Shown: positions 8,371-18,070, counted from the first letter of the stretch. The stretch is DNA of 64,000 nucleotides from Taishania sp036758285 (GCA_036758285.1 DAIOWV010000010.1:3148-67147); one strand, 5' to 3'. Notes: generated from the sequence alone by a model not told the origin. Program-made: numbers and translations.

Positions 8371-10269
8371 TTGAAAGAAACCAAATTTATAGAGCAAAAT
8401 AAGGACAAATGGTCTAAATTTGAGAGGGTTTATACTTCCTCAAATAAAGATCCTGAAGAACTTACAAGACTCTATCTTGATATTACTGAAGATTTAGGAT
8501 ATGCCCAGACTTTCTATAATAGAAGAACTGTTAGGGTGTATTTAAATCAGCTTGCACAAAATATTTTTTCAGGAGTACATAAAGAAGGAGGGGGTTCTTG
8601 GAAGAGAATTCTGGAAGTAATTTCAATCTCTGTTCCTTTAGAAATGTACCGTTCCAGAAAAACGATTTTTTTTGCACTTATTTCGTTTTTAATTTATGTT
8701 GGAATTGGGGTTGTTACAACCTATTTTAATCCAGATTTTCCAAGAATAGTAATGGGGGATGGTTATGTTGATATGACTATCCAAAACATTGCAAGAGGAA
8801 ACCCGTTAGCAGTTTATGAAGGCGACACTCAATTGTCTATGTTTATTAACATAACAACGAATAATTTAAAAGTAGCTTTATTAACGTTCTTTGCTGGTTT
8901 TTTCCTTACGATAGGTACACATATATTACTTTTTTCCAACGGCGTAATGCTTGGTGCTTTTCAGTATTTTTTTCAAACTAAGGGACTACTTGTTACTTCT
9001 TTTTTAGGTATTTGGATACATGGAGCATTCGAAATTTCAGCTATTGTTTTAGCTGGAGGTGCTGGAATTACTGCTGGAAATGGGTGGCTTTTTCCAGGTA
9101 GTTATACAAGAATGCAATCATTACGGATGTCAACAATTAGAGGGTTGAAGATAATGCTGAGCTTGGTTCCGTTTATTATTGCAGCAGGTTTTTTAGAAAG
9201 TTATGTAACTCGTAATTATCAGGTTCTTCCAGATTGGGCAAAATCGGGGATAATTTTATTCTCATTTGCTTTAATTATTGGTTATTATGTAATTTATCCA
9301 TTTATTATCGCAAGAAAATATCCACATTTAGCAAATGCTGAAGATAATGTTGATTTTGCTCCCAAAGTAAAACCTGTTTTAAATAAGTTGAGAACAGAAA
9401 TAGAAATTCTTAAAGATGCTTTTTATACATATGGTATTTTAGCTTCTAAATTTCTAAAAATAATATTCCTAATAGTTTTTCCTCTAGCATTACTTGTTAC
9501 ATATGTTCAAGGGCAAATTCATTTTGAAGAACGAATGTTAGGCCAACATTGGTATGATTGGTATGCCTTGTCTCAAATCATTTTTGGATTTGGATTATAT
9601 AATTTAACAGACTTGGTAGCTGGATTAATTTGGTCTGTGTTAATTTCAGTTGTATTTGCTGCGGTTTTCTGGTCCATCAAAACAATGAACCAAGCATTTT
9701 CGTTTTCAAGCTTTTTTTATTATCTTAAGGATCGAATAATTTCCATTTATCTAGCTTTTGCACTGTTTTATTGGTTGTTTTTCTTTATTCCAATCGAGTT
9801 TAAATTTATTTTAATTTTCGTCTTACCATTGATTACAATTAATGTTGCTTCTGCAGGATTAACGGATAATTCTAAAAGACTTAATAAAGCGTTTTATTAT
9901 GGAAAAAAGGGGTATGTAAATTCACTAATGATACTATTATTCTTTTCAATTTTAGTTACAGTATTTATTCAACCAATTGCATTGGTATTTAGTATTCACA
10001 ATACTTGGAACAATGAACCGATTTTTCGTGACCTTTTGGATATGATAACAGATTTTATGAATCGAATAATTATATTGTTTTCAGAAGATTATATGTATTA
10101 TTCAAATTCATTTAGACAGCTTGTATATATCATATTCACACTTTTAAGCTTGCCTTTGTTTGTATTGATGATTTCATTTTCCTATTTTAATATACTTGAA
10201 AAAGAAGAAGCAATTGGCTTGAAAAATGAATTTTTAGAATTTGGAAAACGTAAAAGGCAACAAGAATGA
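8371..10269 (+). CDS. SpoIIM-domain membrane protein with C-terminal multi-helix extension
   Basis: A 632-residue membrane protein. Residues about 1-320 form a SpoIIM (stage II sporulation M) domain: MYRSRK before the first helix, five or six transmembrane segments, and the conserved WIHGAFEISAIVLAGGAG. In non-sporulating Bacteroidota this family belongs to a MoxR/DUF58 operon rather than to sporulation. Residues about 350-632 add further hydrophobic helices I cannot assign; usual SpoIIM proteins are about 320-340 aa, so this is roughly doubled. The start is TTG at 8371, because an in-frame stop sits at 8359-8361, no ATG or GTG lies between, and the next in-frame ATG would delete about 90 residues. 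It overlaps the next gene by 4 nt. Confidence 0.85.
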   Translation: MKETKFIEQNKDKWSKFERVYTSSNKDPEELTRLYLDITEDLGYAQTFYNRRTVRVYLNQLAQNIFSGVHKEGGGSWKRILEVISISVPLEMYRSRKTIFFALISFLIYVGIGVVTTYFNPDFPRIVMGDGYVDMTIQNIARGNPLAVYEGDTQLSMFINITTNNLKVALLTFFAGFFLTIGTHILLFSNGVMLGAFQYFFQTKGLLVTSFLGIWIHGAFEISAIVLAGGAGITAGNGWLFPGSYTRMQSLRMSTIRGLKIMLSLVPFIIAAGFLESYVTRNYQVLPDWAKSGIILFSFALIIGYYVIYPFIIARKYPHLANAEDNVDFAPKVKPVLNKLRTEIEILKDAFYTYGILASKFLKIIFLIVFPLALLVTYVQGQIHFEERMLGQHWYDWYALSQIIFGFGLYNLTDLVAGLIWSVLISVVFAAVFWSIKTMNQAFSFSSFFYYLKDRIISIYLAFALFYWLFFFIPIEFKFILIFVLPLITINVASAGLTDNSKRLNKAFYYGKKGYVNSLMILLFFSILVTVFIQPIALVFSIHNTWNNEPIFRDLLDMITDFMNRIIILFSEDYMYYSNSFRQLVYIIFTLLSLPLFVLMISFSYFNILEKEEAIGLKNEFLEFGKRKRQQE

Positions 10270-11141
10270 AAATATTAACCTATTTTATATTATTTCTTGT
10301 CTCCTTTAATTTGTTTTCACAAGAAAATGAGCTTGACCGCTATTATAAGCAGCAGTCGAAAGAAAACAAATTTGAAAAAAGTAAAAAATTTAAAGGTCCT
10401 ACAGATTGGAATTCTTCTTACCCCACAGAGATTTTAGAATATTCTGAAAGTGAATACGGCACTTCAGAAGAGTATTTAGATTATGAGTCATCGCTGAATG
10501 ATGAGGTCATAAGCCAAAGTAGAATTGAAAAATATGGTCAAGAATATGGAACAGGTTCAGAAAATAAACCAAACCCAGATATTATCCCCCCCAATCCAGT
10601 CGAATTGCCTGATATTGATATCCCCGATATTGACTTACCAGACATTGATTTACCGGATTTTAGTTTTCTAAGTTTTGGTACATGGGAATTCTGGAAAAAT
10701 TTCTTATTATTTGTCGTTATTGGAGCTTTACTGTTTATTTTATTTTTACTATTTAAAAACATCAGACCTTTAGATTCAAGAGTTCGGGTAAACGTTGATG
10801 ATGAATGGAACCCGACTGTGGTAACAAAATCTGAATTGGAGCAAAAACTAGAAACAGCAATTTTAGGAAATAATTATAGAGAATGTGTTCGAATTCACTT
10901 TATGTTTATTCTAAAAGAATTAATTTCTAATGATGTAATTGACTGGAAACCAGAAAAAACAAATTATGACTATCTTTCTGAAACAAGAGCTAAACTTGGC
11001 TATGATGCATTTTCTGAATGTGTCAGAATTTATGATTTAGTGTGGTATGGAGATTATGAGATCTCTTTATCTCATTACAATCGTTTAAAACCAACTTTGG
11101 AAAATTATTATCAATCTTTAATCAAGAAGCATGACAAGTAA
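10266..11141 (+). CDS. DUF4129 domain membrane-anchored protein
   Basis: A 291-residue protein with an N-terminal signal sequence, an extracytoplasmic acidic low-complexity region, one transmembrane helix (about 139-163) and a cytoplasmic DUF4129 domain (about 190-285) with the family's helix pattern and a late WYGDYEIS motif. Just before the helix is a short repetitive linker made of Asp-Ile/Leu-Pro units (about residues 112-129), which looks like a rigid spacer. Related DUF4129 domains occur next to transglutaminase-like domains elsewhere, but none is present here. It overlaps the upstream gene by 4 nt and the downstream gene by 11 nt, so the operon is tightly coupled. Confidence 0.82.
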   Translation: MKILTYFILFLVSFNLFSQENELDRYYKQQSKENKFEKSKKFKGPTDWNSSYPTEILEYSESEYGTSEEYLDYESSLNDEVISQSRIEKYGQEYGTGSENKPNPDIIPPNPVELPDIDIPDIDLPDIDLPDFSFLSFGTWEFWKNFLLFVVIGALLFILFLLFKNIRPLDSRVRVNVDDEWNPTVVTKSELEQKLETAILGNNYRECVRIHFMFILKELISNDVIDWKPEKTNYDYLSETRAKLGYDAFSECVRIYDLVWYGDYEISLSHYNRLKPTLENYYQSLIKKHDK

Positions 11142-12831
11142 GATTAAAATTGGATTGATAGGATTAATAGTCTTAATTGCATTGTTATTTGTTTGGATTT
11201 TTTCAGGTTCGAAAAATCAAAAAGATTCCACAACAAGTTCTAATAATAGTGCAAACGCCGTAGTTTATTCTAATTGGAATGATTCATATGTTCTGGCGAG
11301 TAAGCAGCCACTTGGGCTTTATCATTGGAATGCAATGATGCAACTACATTTAAATAAAGGTCAAGAAATTGCAACAATAGATTATTTATATAGTATTGAT
11401 ACTATTTCAGAAAAGAAAAAACCAACTTTTATTTTTATTGGAAATCATTTTGCGTTGTTTTATGATGAAATAGATGCAATACTGGAGGAAGTATCTAATA
11501 AAGGAGCAAATTTGTTTATTGCATCTAATAAAATCGATGAAAACATGTATCATCCTTTTTTTCAAGCGAAACAATTTGGATTTTATTACGATACATCAAT
11601 TAGCATAGCAACGGCTACGAAAAACTATAATTTTGTTTCAAAATTCCAATCATACAATACGGCTACCCAATGGAATGGATTCAAATATTACATAATGCAA
11701 GACTCTCTTGAGTTTAACTTTTTAAGTGGTTATGGGAATTTATTAAATTCAGGAGTTATTGAATATGGAAAAGGAAAAGTATATTTAAATACGACTCCCG
11801 AGCTGTTTACAAATTACCAGATTTTAACCAAAGATGGGTTTGAGTATTCGAAAGTATGGCTTAATGAAATTCCAAAAAATGAACCTGTTTACTGGCTAGA
11901 AATGGCTCGTTTTGAACCTCCGGTTTATAACTATTGGGATGAGATAAATGAAAACAAAAAAGATGATAGTTATTTGCAATTTATTTTTCAGAATGAAAAT
12001 AGAATTTTTGCAATGTTGTTGTTGATTGCAGGTTTGATTTTATTTATTGTTTTTAGAGCAAAAAGAATGCAACCTTTGGTTCCAGTGTTGCCCAAAAAGC
12101 GAAATATGTCACTCATTTTTGCTGAAACAGTTACGTCAATTTATTTTAATCAACGAAATCCTTTTGCTTTGGTTAAGGTTCAAAAATCAAATTTTTATAG
12201 CATCGTTCAAAAGCATTTTCATATTGATTTATCAAAAGAAGTAACTGAAAAGGAAATAGAATCGTTGTCACAGAAAAGTAATGTAAGCAAGGAAGAAATA
12301 AATGAAATTTTGAAAAGCTTTAAACTATTAAGACAATACAATACTTCAGAATCTGATTTGACAGAATTGAGAAAATCAATATTGAATTTTTACAGAACTG
12401 CTGGTTTGATTTCTCAAAAAGTACAGAGTAAATTAGAAGCAAAAACTTATAAAATTTATAGAAATCCTTGGATTTCAGGATTTATGATAGTGGTTGGTTT
12501 AAGGTTGATTGCTTATGGAACGTTTTTCCTAGCGGACGCTATTGCAGTTGGAGTATTACTTTGGCCGATAGGATTATTACCAATATTAATTGGAATTAGA
12601 CGTTTATTACGACCATACATCGAATGGTCAAATCATGAATTGTATGTTACACCGTTATTTGGAAAGGTTAAAGTATATTCGATGAAAAAGTTGATATCCA
12701 TAAATCAATCCAGTAATAGTGTTCAGTTTTACTTTGAAAATGATAAACTGAAAATAACATATTTAGCGTTGAACAAGAGTGATACAAAACAATTTAAACA
12801 TTTTGTTGAAACTCATAATAAATTGAAGTAA
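11131..12831 (+). CDS. DUF4350 domain protein with C-terminal PH-like domain
   Basis: A 566-residue protein with an N-terminal transmembrane anchor (8-25), a DUF4350 region (about 50-265, a Rossmann-like fold resembling GATase-like or IFT52 domains, with the typical PLGLYHWNAM entry motif), a second helix (about 291-307) and a helical cytoplasmic segment. The last 130 residues contain two hydrophobic helices followed by a beta-rich segment (YVTPLFGKVKVYSMKKL) that resembles bacterial PH domains; I have not seen that as a usual part of DUF4350 proteins. The gene starts 11 nt inside the DUF4129 gene and ends one base before the MoxR ATG. Its biochemical role is not known. Confidence 0.72.
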   Translation: MTSKIKIGLIGLIVLIALLFVWIFSGSKNQKDSTTSSNNSANAVVYSNWNDSYVLASKQPLGLYHWNAMMQLHLNKGQEIATIDYLYSIDTISEKKKPTFIFIGNHFALFYDEIDAILEEVSNKGANLFIASNKIDENMYHPFFQAKQFGFYYDTSISIATATKNYNFVSKFQSYNTATQWNGFKYYIMQDSLEFNFLSGYGNLLNSGVIEYGKGKVYLNTTPELFTNYQILTKDGFEYSKVWLNEIPKNEPVYWLEMARFEPPVYNYWDEINENKKDDSYLQFIFQNENRIFAMLLLIAGLILFIVFRAKRMQPLVPVLPKKRNMSLIFAETVTSIYFNQRNPFALVKVQKSNFYSIVQKHFHIDLSKEVTEKEIESLSQKSNVSKEEINEILKSFKLLRQYNTSESDLTELRKSILNFYRTAGLISQKVQSKLEAKTYKIYRNPWISGFMIVVGLRLIAYGTFFLADAIAVGVLLWPIGLLPILIGIRRLLRPYIEWSNHELYVTPLFGKVKVYSMKKLISINQSSNSVQFYFENDKLKITYLALNKSDTKQFKHFVETHNKLK

Positions 12832-12832
12832 G

Positions 12833-13936
12833 ATGAACGAAGATGTAAATAACAACGAACAGAGTAACGACTATTCTGATTTTATGCCTAAGGAAAATCA
12901 AGATAGAAAGGAGGAAATATCTGCTGAAAATACGAATGTAACTCCCGAAAATCCAACTTCAGGTTATGGGTTTGAACGAGAGAATTCTGAAATTATTTGG
13001 GTTTCTCAAAAAGTTAATGAATTACGAAAAGAGTTTTCAAATTATGTTATTGGTCAACATGAGATGATTGAGTTGATGTTGACAGGGATTTTTTCTAATG
13101 GTCATCTTTTATTGGAAGGTGTACCAGGAGTAGCTAAAACATTGTCTTCGAAAGTGATTTCTAAAGCGTTGGATATCCAATTTTCCAGAATTCAGTTCAC
13201 ACCAGACATGATGCCATCGGATGTGATTGGAACAAGTGTCTACAACATGAAAGACAGTACTTTTATTTTTAATAAAGGTCCAGTATTTTCAAATATCGTT
13301 TTAATCGATGAGATAAATAGAGCTCCCGCAAAAACTCAATCTTCGTTGTTTGAGGTAATGGAAGAAAGACAAATTACTTATGATGGGAAAATGTATCCGA
13401 TGGAATTCCCATTCTTAGTAATTGCTACTCAAAATCCTGTTGATCAAGAAGGTACATATAATCTTCCTGAAGCACAATTAGATAGATTTTTATTTAAGAT
13501 CAAAATCACTTATCCTGATTTGAATCAAGAAGAAGAGATTTTATTTAGATATAAAAAACAGATTAAATCGGAGGATTTGTCATCTGTGAAAAAAGTTTTT
13601 TCGGTAACAGATATCAAAAAGATTCAAGAAGTAATTTCAAATATTGTAATTGAAGAAAATTTAATAAAATACATTGCTTCTTTGATTCATAAGACTAGAA
13701 ATCATGGTAATATTTACTTAGGAGCATCGCCAAGAGCATCATTGTCTTTATTGAAATCTTCAAAAGCTTTAGCTGTTATTCGAGGACGTGATTTTGTTAC
13801 TCCAGAAGACATTCAATTTTTAGCACCACATGTATTAAATCATCGTTTGATTTTAACTCCTGAAGCAGAAATGGATGGATTAACAACGGAAGAAGTAATT
13901 GCTGAAATTATTGAACAAGTAGAAGTTCCAAGATAG
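12833..13936 (+). CDS. MoxR family AAA+ ATPase
   Basis: A 367-residue AAA+ ATPase of the MoxR class, chaperone-like enzymes that work with VWA-domain partners. Walker A is GVPGVAKT (96-103), Walker B IVLIDEINRA (155-164), followed by the MoxR helix PAKTQSSLFEVMEERQITYDG, sensor 1 ATQNPVDQEGTYNLPEAQLDRF and sensor 2 GASPRAS. The N-terminal 50 residues are an acidic, Asn/Glu-rich tail that precedes the usual family start and is probably disordered. One base separates its ATG from the previous stop. The partner is most likely the DUF58 protein encoded next. Confidence 0.95.
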   Translation: MNEDVNNNEQSNDYSDFMPKENQDRKEEISAENTNVTPENPTSGYGFERENSEIIWVSQKVNELRKEFSNYVIGQHEMIELMLTGIFSNGHLLLEGVPGVAKTLSSKVISKALDIQFSRIQFTPDMMPSDVIGTSVYNMKDSTFIFNKGPVFSNIVLIDEINRAPAKTQSSLFEVMEERQITYDGKMYPMEFPFLVIATQNPVDQEGTYNLPEAQLDRFLFKIKITYPDLNQEEEILFRYKKQIKSEDLSSVKKVFSVTDIKKIQEVISNIVIEENLIKYIASLIHKTRNHGNIYLGASPRASLSLLKSSKALAVIRGRDFVTPEDIQFLAPHVLNHRLILTPEAEMDGLTTEEVIAEIIEQVEVPR

Positions 13937-13954
13937 TATTTAAAGTAAATCTTG

Positions 13955-15289
13955 ATGAAAATTTTAAGTAACATATACCTTAGCAGGTTATTTTTTACAT
14001 TGTATTTTATTGCTGTGCTCTTGATTTCAATGGCATCAGTGATTGAATGGTTATATACCCCAACATTGATATTTTTAATATCCTTGATAGGCGTTACTTT
14101 TATTGATATCTTTTTAGTTTTTTCATCTAAAAAACCTTTAAATTTTGAACGAAAAGTCAATGAACGTTTAAATCTCGGAGATTCTAATAAAGTTGAATTA
14201 CATGTTACAAACATGACGAATCAACCGATATCATTTCGTTTGTACGAAGGATTTCCGATCGAGATGCAAGAACGTAAGCACTTCTTTTCAACTTTAGGTT
14301 TAAAATCAGGTTCAAATAAAGTTTTTTCATATACTATAAATCCTAAGAAAAGAGGTGATGTAATTTTTAATTCCGCTTTTTTTATAGTTTCTTCATTATT
14401 TCACCTAGTAATGAGAAGGTATGAAGTTTCTTCTAATCAAATTGTTCGTGTATATCCATCGGTTTTACAATTAAAAAAATATGAATTACTTGTGTTTCAC
14501 CAACAAAAAATTCATACGGGTATAAAACGAATTAGAAGATTAGGTAATAATAGTGAATTTGAGCAAATTAAAGATTATGTTCAAGGTGATGAAATCAAAA
14601 CAATTAACTGGAAAGCAACTAGTCGAACAACAAGTTTAATGGTCAATAAATACCAAGAGGAAAAGTCTCAAAGTGTTTATTGTTTTATAGATAAAAGTCG
14701 ATCCATGCAGATGGAATTTGATGGACTTTCTTTATTAGATTATGCAATTAATTCAGTACTAGTGTTGAGCAATATTATGCTTCGAAATGGTGATAAAACT
14801 GGTTTGATTACTTTTTCAGATAAAATGGGAACGCAATTGTCTGCTGAGAAAGATAAGAGTCAAATGCGTTTTATAATGGAAGCTCTTTATAACCAGAAAA
14901 CAGAATTTAAAGAGCCGAATTATGAATATTTGTACCAAACCGTTCGTCGAACAATAAAAACACGTTCTTTGATTGTTTTGTTTACAAATTTTGAAACAGA
15001 AGCAGCTTTAAATCGGGCATTACCCATTCTTCGAAAAATTAATCAAAGACACGTTTTGGTTACAGTTTTGTTTCAAAACAATGATATTGAGACGTTAGCT
15101 TTGCAAAAACCTGAAACAATGAGAGAAGTTTATCAATCCATTGTAGCAGAGCAAATGAATGATTTAAAATCAAAAATTGCATTTCAATTAAAACAAAATG
15201 GAATACAAACTGTATTAACATCACCAGAGAACCTTTCACTACAAACTATTAATAAATATCTTGAGCTAAAAGCTAAAGGAAGTATATAA
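13955..15289 (+). CDS. DUF58 domain protein (VWA-like partner of MoxR)
   Basis: About 444 residues with two N-terminal transmembrane helices (7-58), a beta-rich extracytoplasmic-type segment and the DUF58 signature in DEIKTINWKATSRT. The following region is VWA-like with a MIDAS-type DxSxS (DKSRSMQM), suggesting metal binding. Such proteins are substrates or adaptors of MoxR ATPases. I prefer ATG 13955 over the TTG at 13952, which adds one residue. This gene closes the operon that begins at 8371; RDD and transglutaminase genes often found in related operons are absent here. Confidence 0.88.
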   Translation: MKILSNIYLSRLFFTLYFIAVLLISMASVIEWLYTPTLIFLISLIGVTFIDIFLVFSSKKPLNFERKVNERLNLGDSNKVELHVTNMTNQPISFRLYEGFPIEMQERKHFFSTLGLKSGSNKVFSYTINPKKRGDVIFNSAFFIVSSLFHLVMRRYEVSSNQIVRVYPSVLQLKKYELLVFHQQKIHTGIKRIRRLGNNSEFEQIKDYVQGDEIKTINWKATSRTTSLMVNKYQEEKSQSVYCFIDKSRSMQMEFDGLSLLDYAINSVLVLSNIMLRNGDKTGLITFSDKMGTQLSAEKDKSQMRFIMEALYNQKTEFKEPNYEYLYQTVRRTIKTRSLIVLFTNFETEAALNRALPILRKINQRHVLVTVLFQNNDIETLALQKPETMREVYQSIVAEQMNDLKSKIAFQLKQNGIQTVLTSPENLSLQTINKYLELKAKGSI

Positions 15290-15456
15290 TACGATAGAAA
15301 TCAATATTATCTGTTTTTTACTTCATTTTACTTCGAAAGAGTAAGCAATTTTTAACGGTTTATCCAACATTTATCAATTTTCTACTAGATTTCAATTGAT
15401 TGTTACCAATTGTACAATTTTGATGTAAAATCAAATTTCGTGTACAATTATGTAAC

Positions 15457-15464
15457 TACTTTTG
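15457..15464 (+). promoter_or_regulatory. Putative -7 box (TACTTTTG) for the HYR-like secreted protein
   Basis: TACTTTTG matches TAnnTTTG, 31 nt before the ATG at 15496, within a 206-nt intergenic region that has no coding signal and no clear terminator for the preceding operon. No convincing -33 TTG is seen. Confidence 0.5.
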
Positions 15465-15495
15465 CAAAAAAATACGCTTAGTAAAAAATAGATTT

Positions 15496-17955
15496 ATGAA
15501 AAAAAATACATTATTGTTTTTTTTGTCCTTGATGTTAAGTTCATTTAATGGAATGACACAACTTCAGGCTTTTACATACCAAAAGTGTGCACTTTCTTCC
15601 TCAGGAGATCCTAATTATTTTAATATTTCGAAATCGTTTACAGGGGTGCAGTTAGCTACTCACGATGTTCAAATTTCATTATCAATGTTGGGATGTAATC
15701 CCTATACTGAGAATAGTGGGGGAATTAAATTAGTTGGTACTTCGTTTGTTGAAATAAATGTACCAGTTGGACATTGTAGTTACTCTTATGCGTATTACAC
15801 GATTGATAAAGATGTTTTTAATCAGGCTGTTACTGCTGGATCGGGAACAATCCAATTTCAATTTTATATACGTGACCGATGTGTTGGGGGAATGGGATGT
15901 AACTCATATAGTGATCCATGTATTGAAATGAGTGTAATTAACGATTATTCATGTGTTCCTACAACAGGAATTGATCATATTATTTCTTGTGGTCCATATA
16001 CTTGGATTGATGGATTGGTTTATTCTACAAATAACAATACTGCAACTCATGTTCTGACAAATGCAGCTGGTTGCGATAGTACAGTAACATTAAATCTTAC
16101 AATCGGAGATAATACAGCTCCAATTGCAGATTTATCAACTTTATCAGATGTTACTTCTCAATGTTCTGTTACAACTTTAACTGCTCCAACAGCTACTGAT
16201 AATTGTACTGGAGCTATTACTGGAACACACGATGTTATATTGCCAATTACAAGTCAAGGTACAACTGTAGTTACTTGGACATTTGATGATGGAAATGGAA
16301 ATACATCTTCTCAAACGCAAAATGTAATTATCACAAATGGAACACCTCCAACACCAGATATTGTAAATTTACCAGATGTAATAGCAATATGTACAGTTAC
16401 TTCTCTTACTGCTCCAACAGCTACGGATAACTGTTCCGGTTCAATCATAGGTACTCATAATGTCACTTTACCAATTACCACTCAGGGAACTACTGTAATC
16501 ACATGGACTTATGTGGATGGATATGGGAATTCAGCAACTCAATTTCAAAATATTGTAATAACAGATAATGTAGCTCCTGTTCCAACAACTGCAGTTTTAA
16601 GTAATGTTATTGCTGAGTGTTCAGTTGCAACCTTAACAGTACCTACAGCTACCGATAATTGTGTAGGAACGATTAATGGAACACATAATATTATACTACC
16701 AATAACTAGTCAAGATACAACTGTTGTTGTTTGGACTTTTGATGATGGAAATGGAAATATCACAACTCAAAATCAAAATGTAATTATTTCTGATATTACA
16801 TCGCCAGTTGCTAATGTTACATCACTTCCAACTATTAACGCAGCTTGTTCTGTAACCACATTAACAGCTCCAACTGCAACAGATAATTGCACGGGAACAA
16901 TTGTTGGTACTCATAATGCAACACTACCAATTACGATATCAGGAGTTACCGTTGTAACTTGGACGTATAATGATGGGAATGGAAATATCACAACTCAAAA
17001 CCAAAATATTGTTATTTCAGATGTTACTGCACCAGTAGCGGATGTTGCTACTTTATCACCAGTAATCACACAATGTTCAATAAATAACCTTGTAGCACCT
17101 ACAGCAACTGATGATTGTGCAGGCATTGTAACTGGTGTTCCAAATGTAACATTTCCGATTACTCAACAAGGTACATTTGTGATTACATGGACATTCAATG
17201 ATGGGAATGGTAATACTTCAACTCAAACTCAAAACATTACTATTGATGATCAAACAGCTCCTGTTGTAGATAATGCTATTCTTTCACCAATTGTTTCAAA
17301 TTGTTTTGTTACAAGTTTAACAGCCCCAACAGCAACAGATAATTGTGCAGGGACAATTTTAGGAGTACATGATGTTATACTACCAATAAATACTGTTGGT
17401 ACCACGACAATTACATGGACTTTTGATGATGGAAATGGTAATGTGTCAACTCAAAATCAGCAAGTAACAGTTTCTTCAACAGTTGATAACAATATTGTGA
17501 AGTTGGATAATTCAACTTTCCAGGCTGTTGCGTCAGGTTCAAATGTCACTTATCAATGGGTTGATTGTGACGATAATAATTCATTCATAGTGGGGGAAAC
17601 GAATCAATCGTTTACAACAACTACTAGTGGAAATTTTGCTTGTCAAATTAGTAATGGAACATGTACAGTTTTATCTGATTGTCAAACAAGTACTTTAGGA
17701 GTTGATCAAAAAGCATTGACAAGTGATTTAATTTTATATCCGAATCCTACAGATGGAAATGTAATTATTTCATTAGGAAAGATGACGAAAGATGTGAAAG
17801 TAAGTGTTTACAACACATTAGGTAAATTAATTGAAACATCATTTTATGAATTAACTGATTCAATTATAATGATGATTAAAGGACAACCAGGAATGTATTT
17901 GATAACAATTCAAGCAGAAGAGAAATCAACAACTTTGAACGTTGTTAAAAACTAG
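15496..17955 (+). CDS. Secreted HYR-like repeat protein with T9SS sorting domain
   Basis: An 819-residue surface protein. A signal peptide is followed by an N-terminal Cys-containing domain (about 25-155), a short SCGPYTWIDG/AAGCDSTVTLNLTI module common in Bacteroidota adhesin-like proteins, six tandem 76-residue HYR-like immunoglobulin-fold modules (about 205-660), another Ig-like segment (ATYQW-type, about 665-735) and a type A T9SS sorting domain (LYPNPTDGNVIISLG, PGMYLITIQ). Each HYR-like module repeats TAPTATDNC and TWTFDDGNGN-type motifs with two cysteines. Such modules usually mediate extracellular adhesion or act as spacers. It has its own promoter-like box and a strong terminator. 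No enzymatic domain is visible. Confidence 0.88.
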   Translation: MKKNTLLFFLSLMLSSFNGMTQLQAFTYQKCALSSSGDPNYFNISKSFTGVQLATHDVQISLSMLGCNPYTENSGGIKLVGTSFVEINVPVGHCSYSYAYYTIDKDVFNQAVTAGSGTIQFQFYIRDRCVGGMGCNSYSDPCIEMSVINDYSCVPTTGIDHIISCGPYTWIDGLVYSTNNNTATHVLTNAAGCDSTVTLNLTIGDNTAPIADLSTLSDVTSQCSVTTLTAPTATDNCTGAITGTHDVILPITSQGTTVVTWTFDDGNGNTSSQTQNVIITNGTPPTPDIVNLPDVIAICTVTSLTAPTATDNCSGSIIGTHNVTLPITTQGTTVITWTYVDGYGNSATQFQNIVITDNVAPVPTTAVLSNVIAECSVATLTVPTATDNCVGTINGTHNIILPITSQDTTVVVWTFDDGNGNITTQNQNVIISDITSPVANVTSLPTINAACSVTTLTAPTATDNCTGTIVGTHNATLPITISGVTVVTWTYNDGNGNITTQNQNIVISDVTAPVADVATLSPVITQCSINNLVAPTATDDCAGIVTGVPNVTFPITQQGTFVITWTFNDGNGNTSTQTQNITIDDQTAPVVDNAILSPIVSNCFVTSLTAPTATDNCAGTILGVHDVILPINTVGTTTITWTFDDGNGNVSTQNQQVTVSSTVDNNIVKLDNSTFQAVASGSNVTYQWVDCDDNNSFIVGETNQSFTTTTSGNFACQISNGTCTVLSDCQTSTLGVDQKALTSDLILYPNPTDGNVIISLGKMTKDVKVSVYNTLGKLIETSFYELTDSIIMMIKGQPGMYLITIQAEEKSTTLNVVKN
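16108..17475 (+). repeat. Six tandem 228-bp (76-aa) HYR-like modules
   Basis: The (D/N)NC codon that ends the TAPTATDNC-type motif recurs at 16201, 16429, 16657, 16885, 17113 and 17341, exactly 228 bp apart each time, so six units carry no net indels. Synonymous differences are many, so the copies are not all recent. Confidence 0.93.
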
Positions 17956-17981
17956 GATTAAATTTTAAACATCATATTTCA

Positions 17982-18014
17982 ATAAAATCCATCCTTTTTT
18001 AGGGTGGATTTTAT
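17982..18014 (+). terminator. Terminator after the HYR-like gene
   Basis: A 13-bp stem (ATAAAATCCATCC at 17982-17994 with GGGTGGATTTTAT at 18002-18014, one wobble) around a 7-nt T-rich loop; the 3' arm itself ends in T-rich sequence. Confidence 0.75.
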
Positions 18015-18062
18015 ATGTTTTTAGGATATGTTAAATTCTAAAAAATAAGTTATTTAATTATT

Positions 18063-18070
18063 TATCTTCG
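18063..18070 (+). promoter_or_regulatory. Putative -7 box (TATCTTCG) for the LytS/LytTR operon
   Basis: TATCTTCG fits TAnnTTYG and lies 43 nt before the ATG at 18113. No clear -33 element is seen. Confidence 0.45.

Noticed and set aside
8371..10269. A sporulation gene because of the SpoIIM domain
   Set aside because: SpoIIM homologues in MoxR/DUF58 operons occur widely in non-sporulating Bacteroidota; no other sporulation gene is present.
13840..14214. A 124-aa minus-strand ORF across the MoxR/DUF58 junction
   Set aside because: It overlaps two confident genes on the other strand and has no family features.
16108..17475. CRISPR-like or satellite repeat array
   Set aside because: The repeats are 228-bp in-frame protein modules with diverged sequence, not short direct repeats with spacers; the same reasoning applies to the 330-bp array at 35449-36768.
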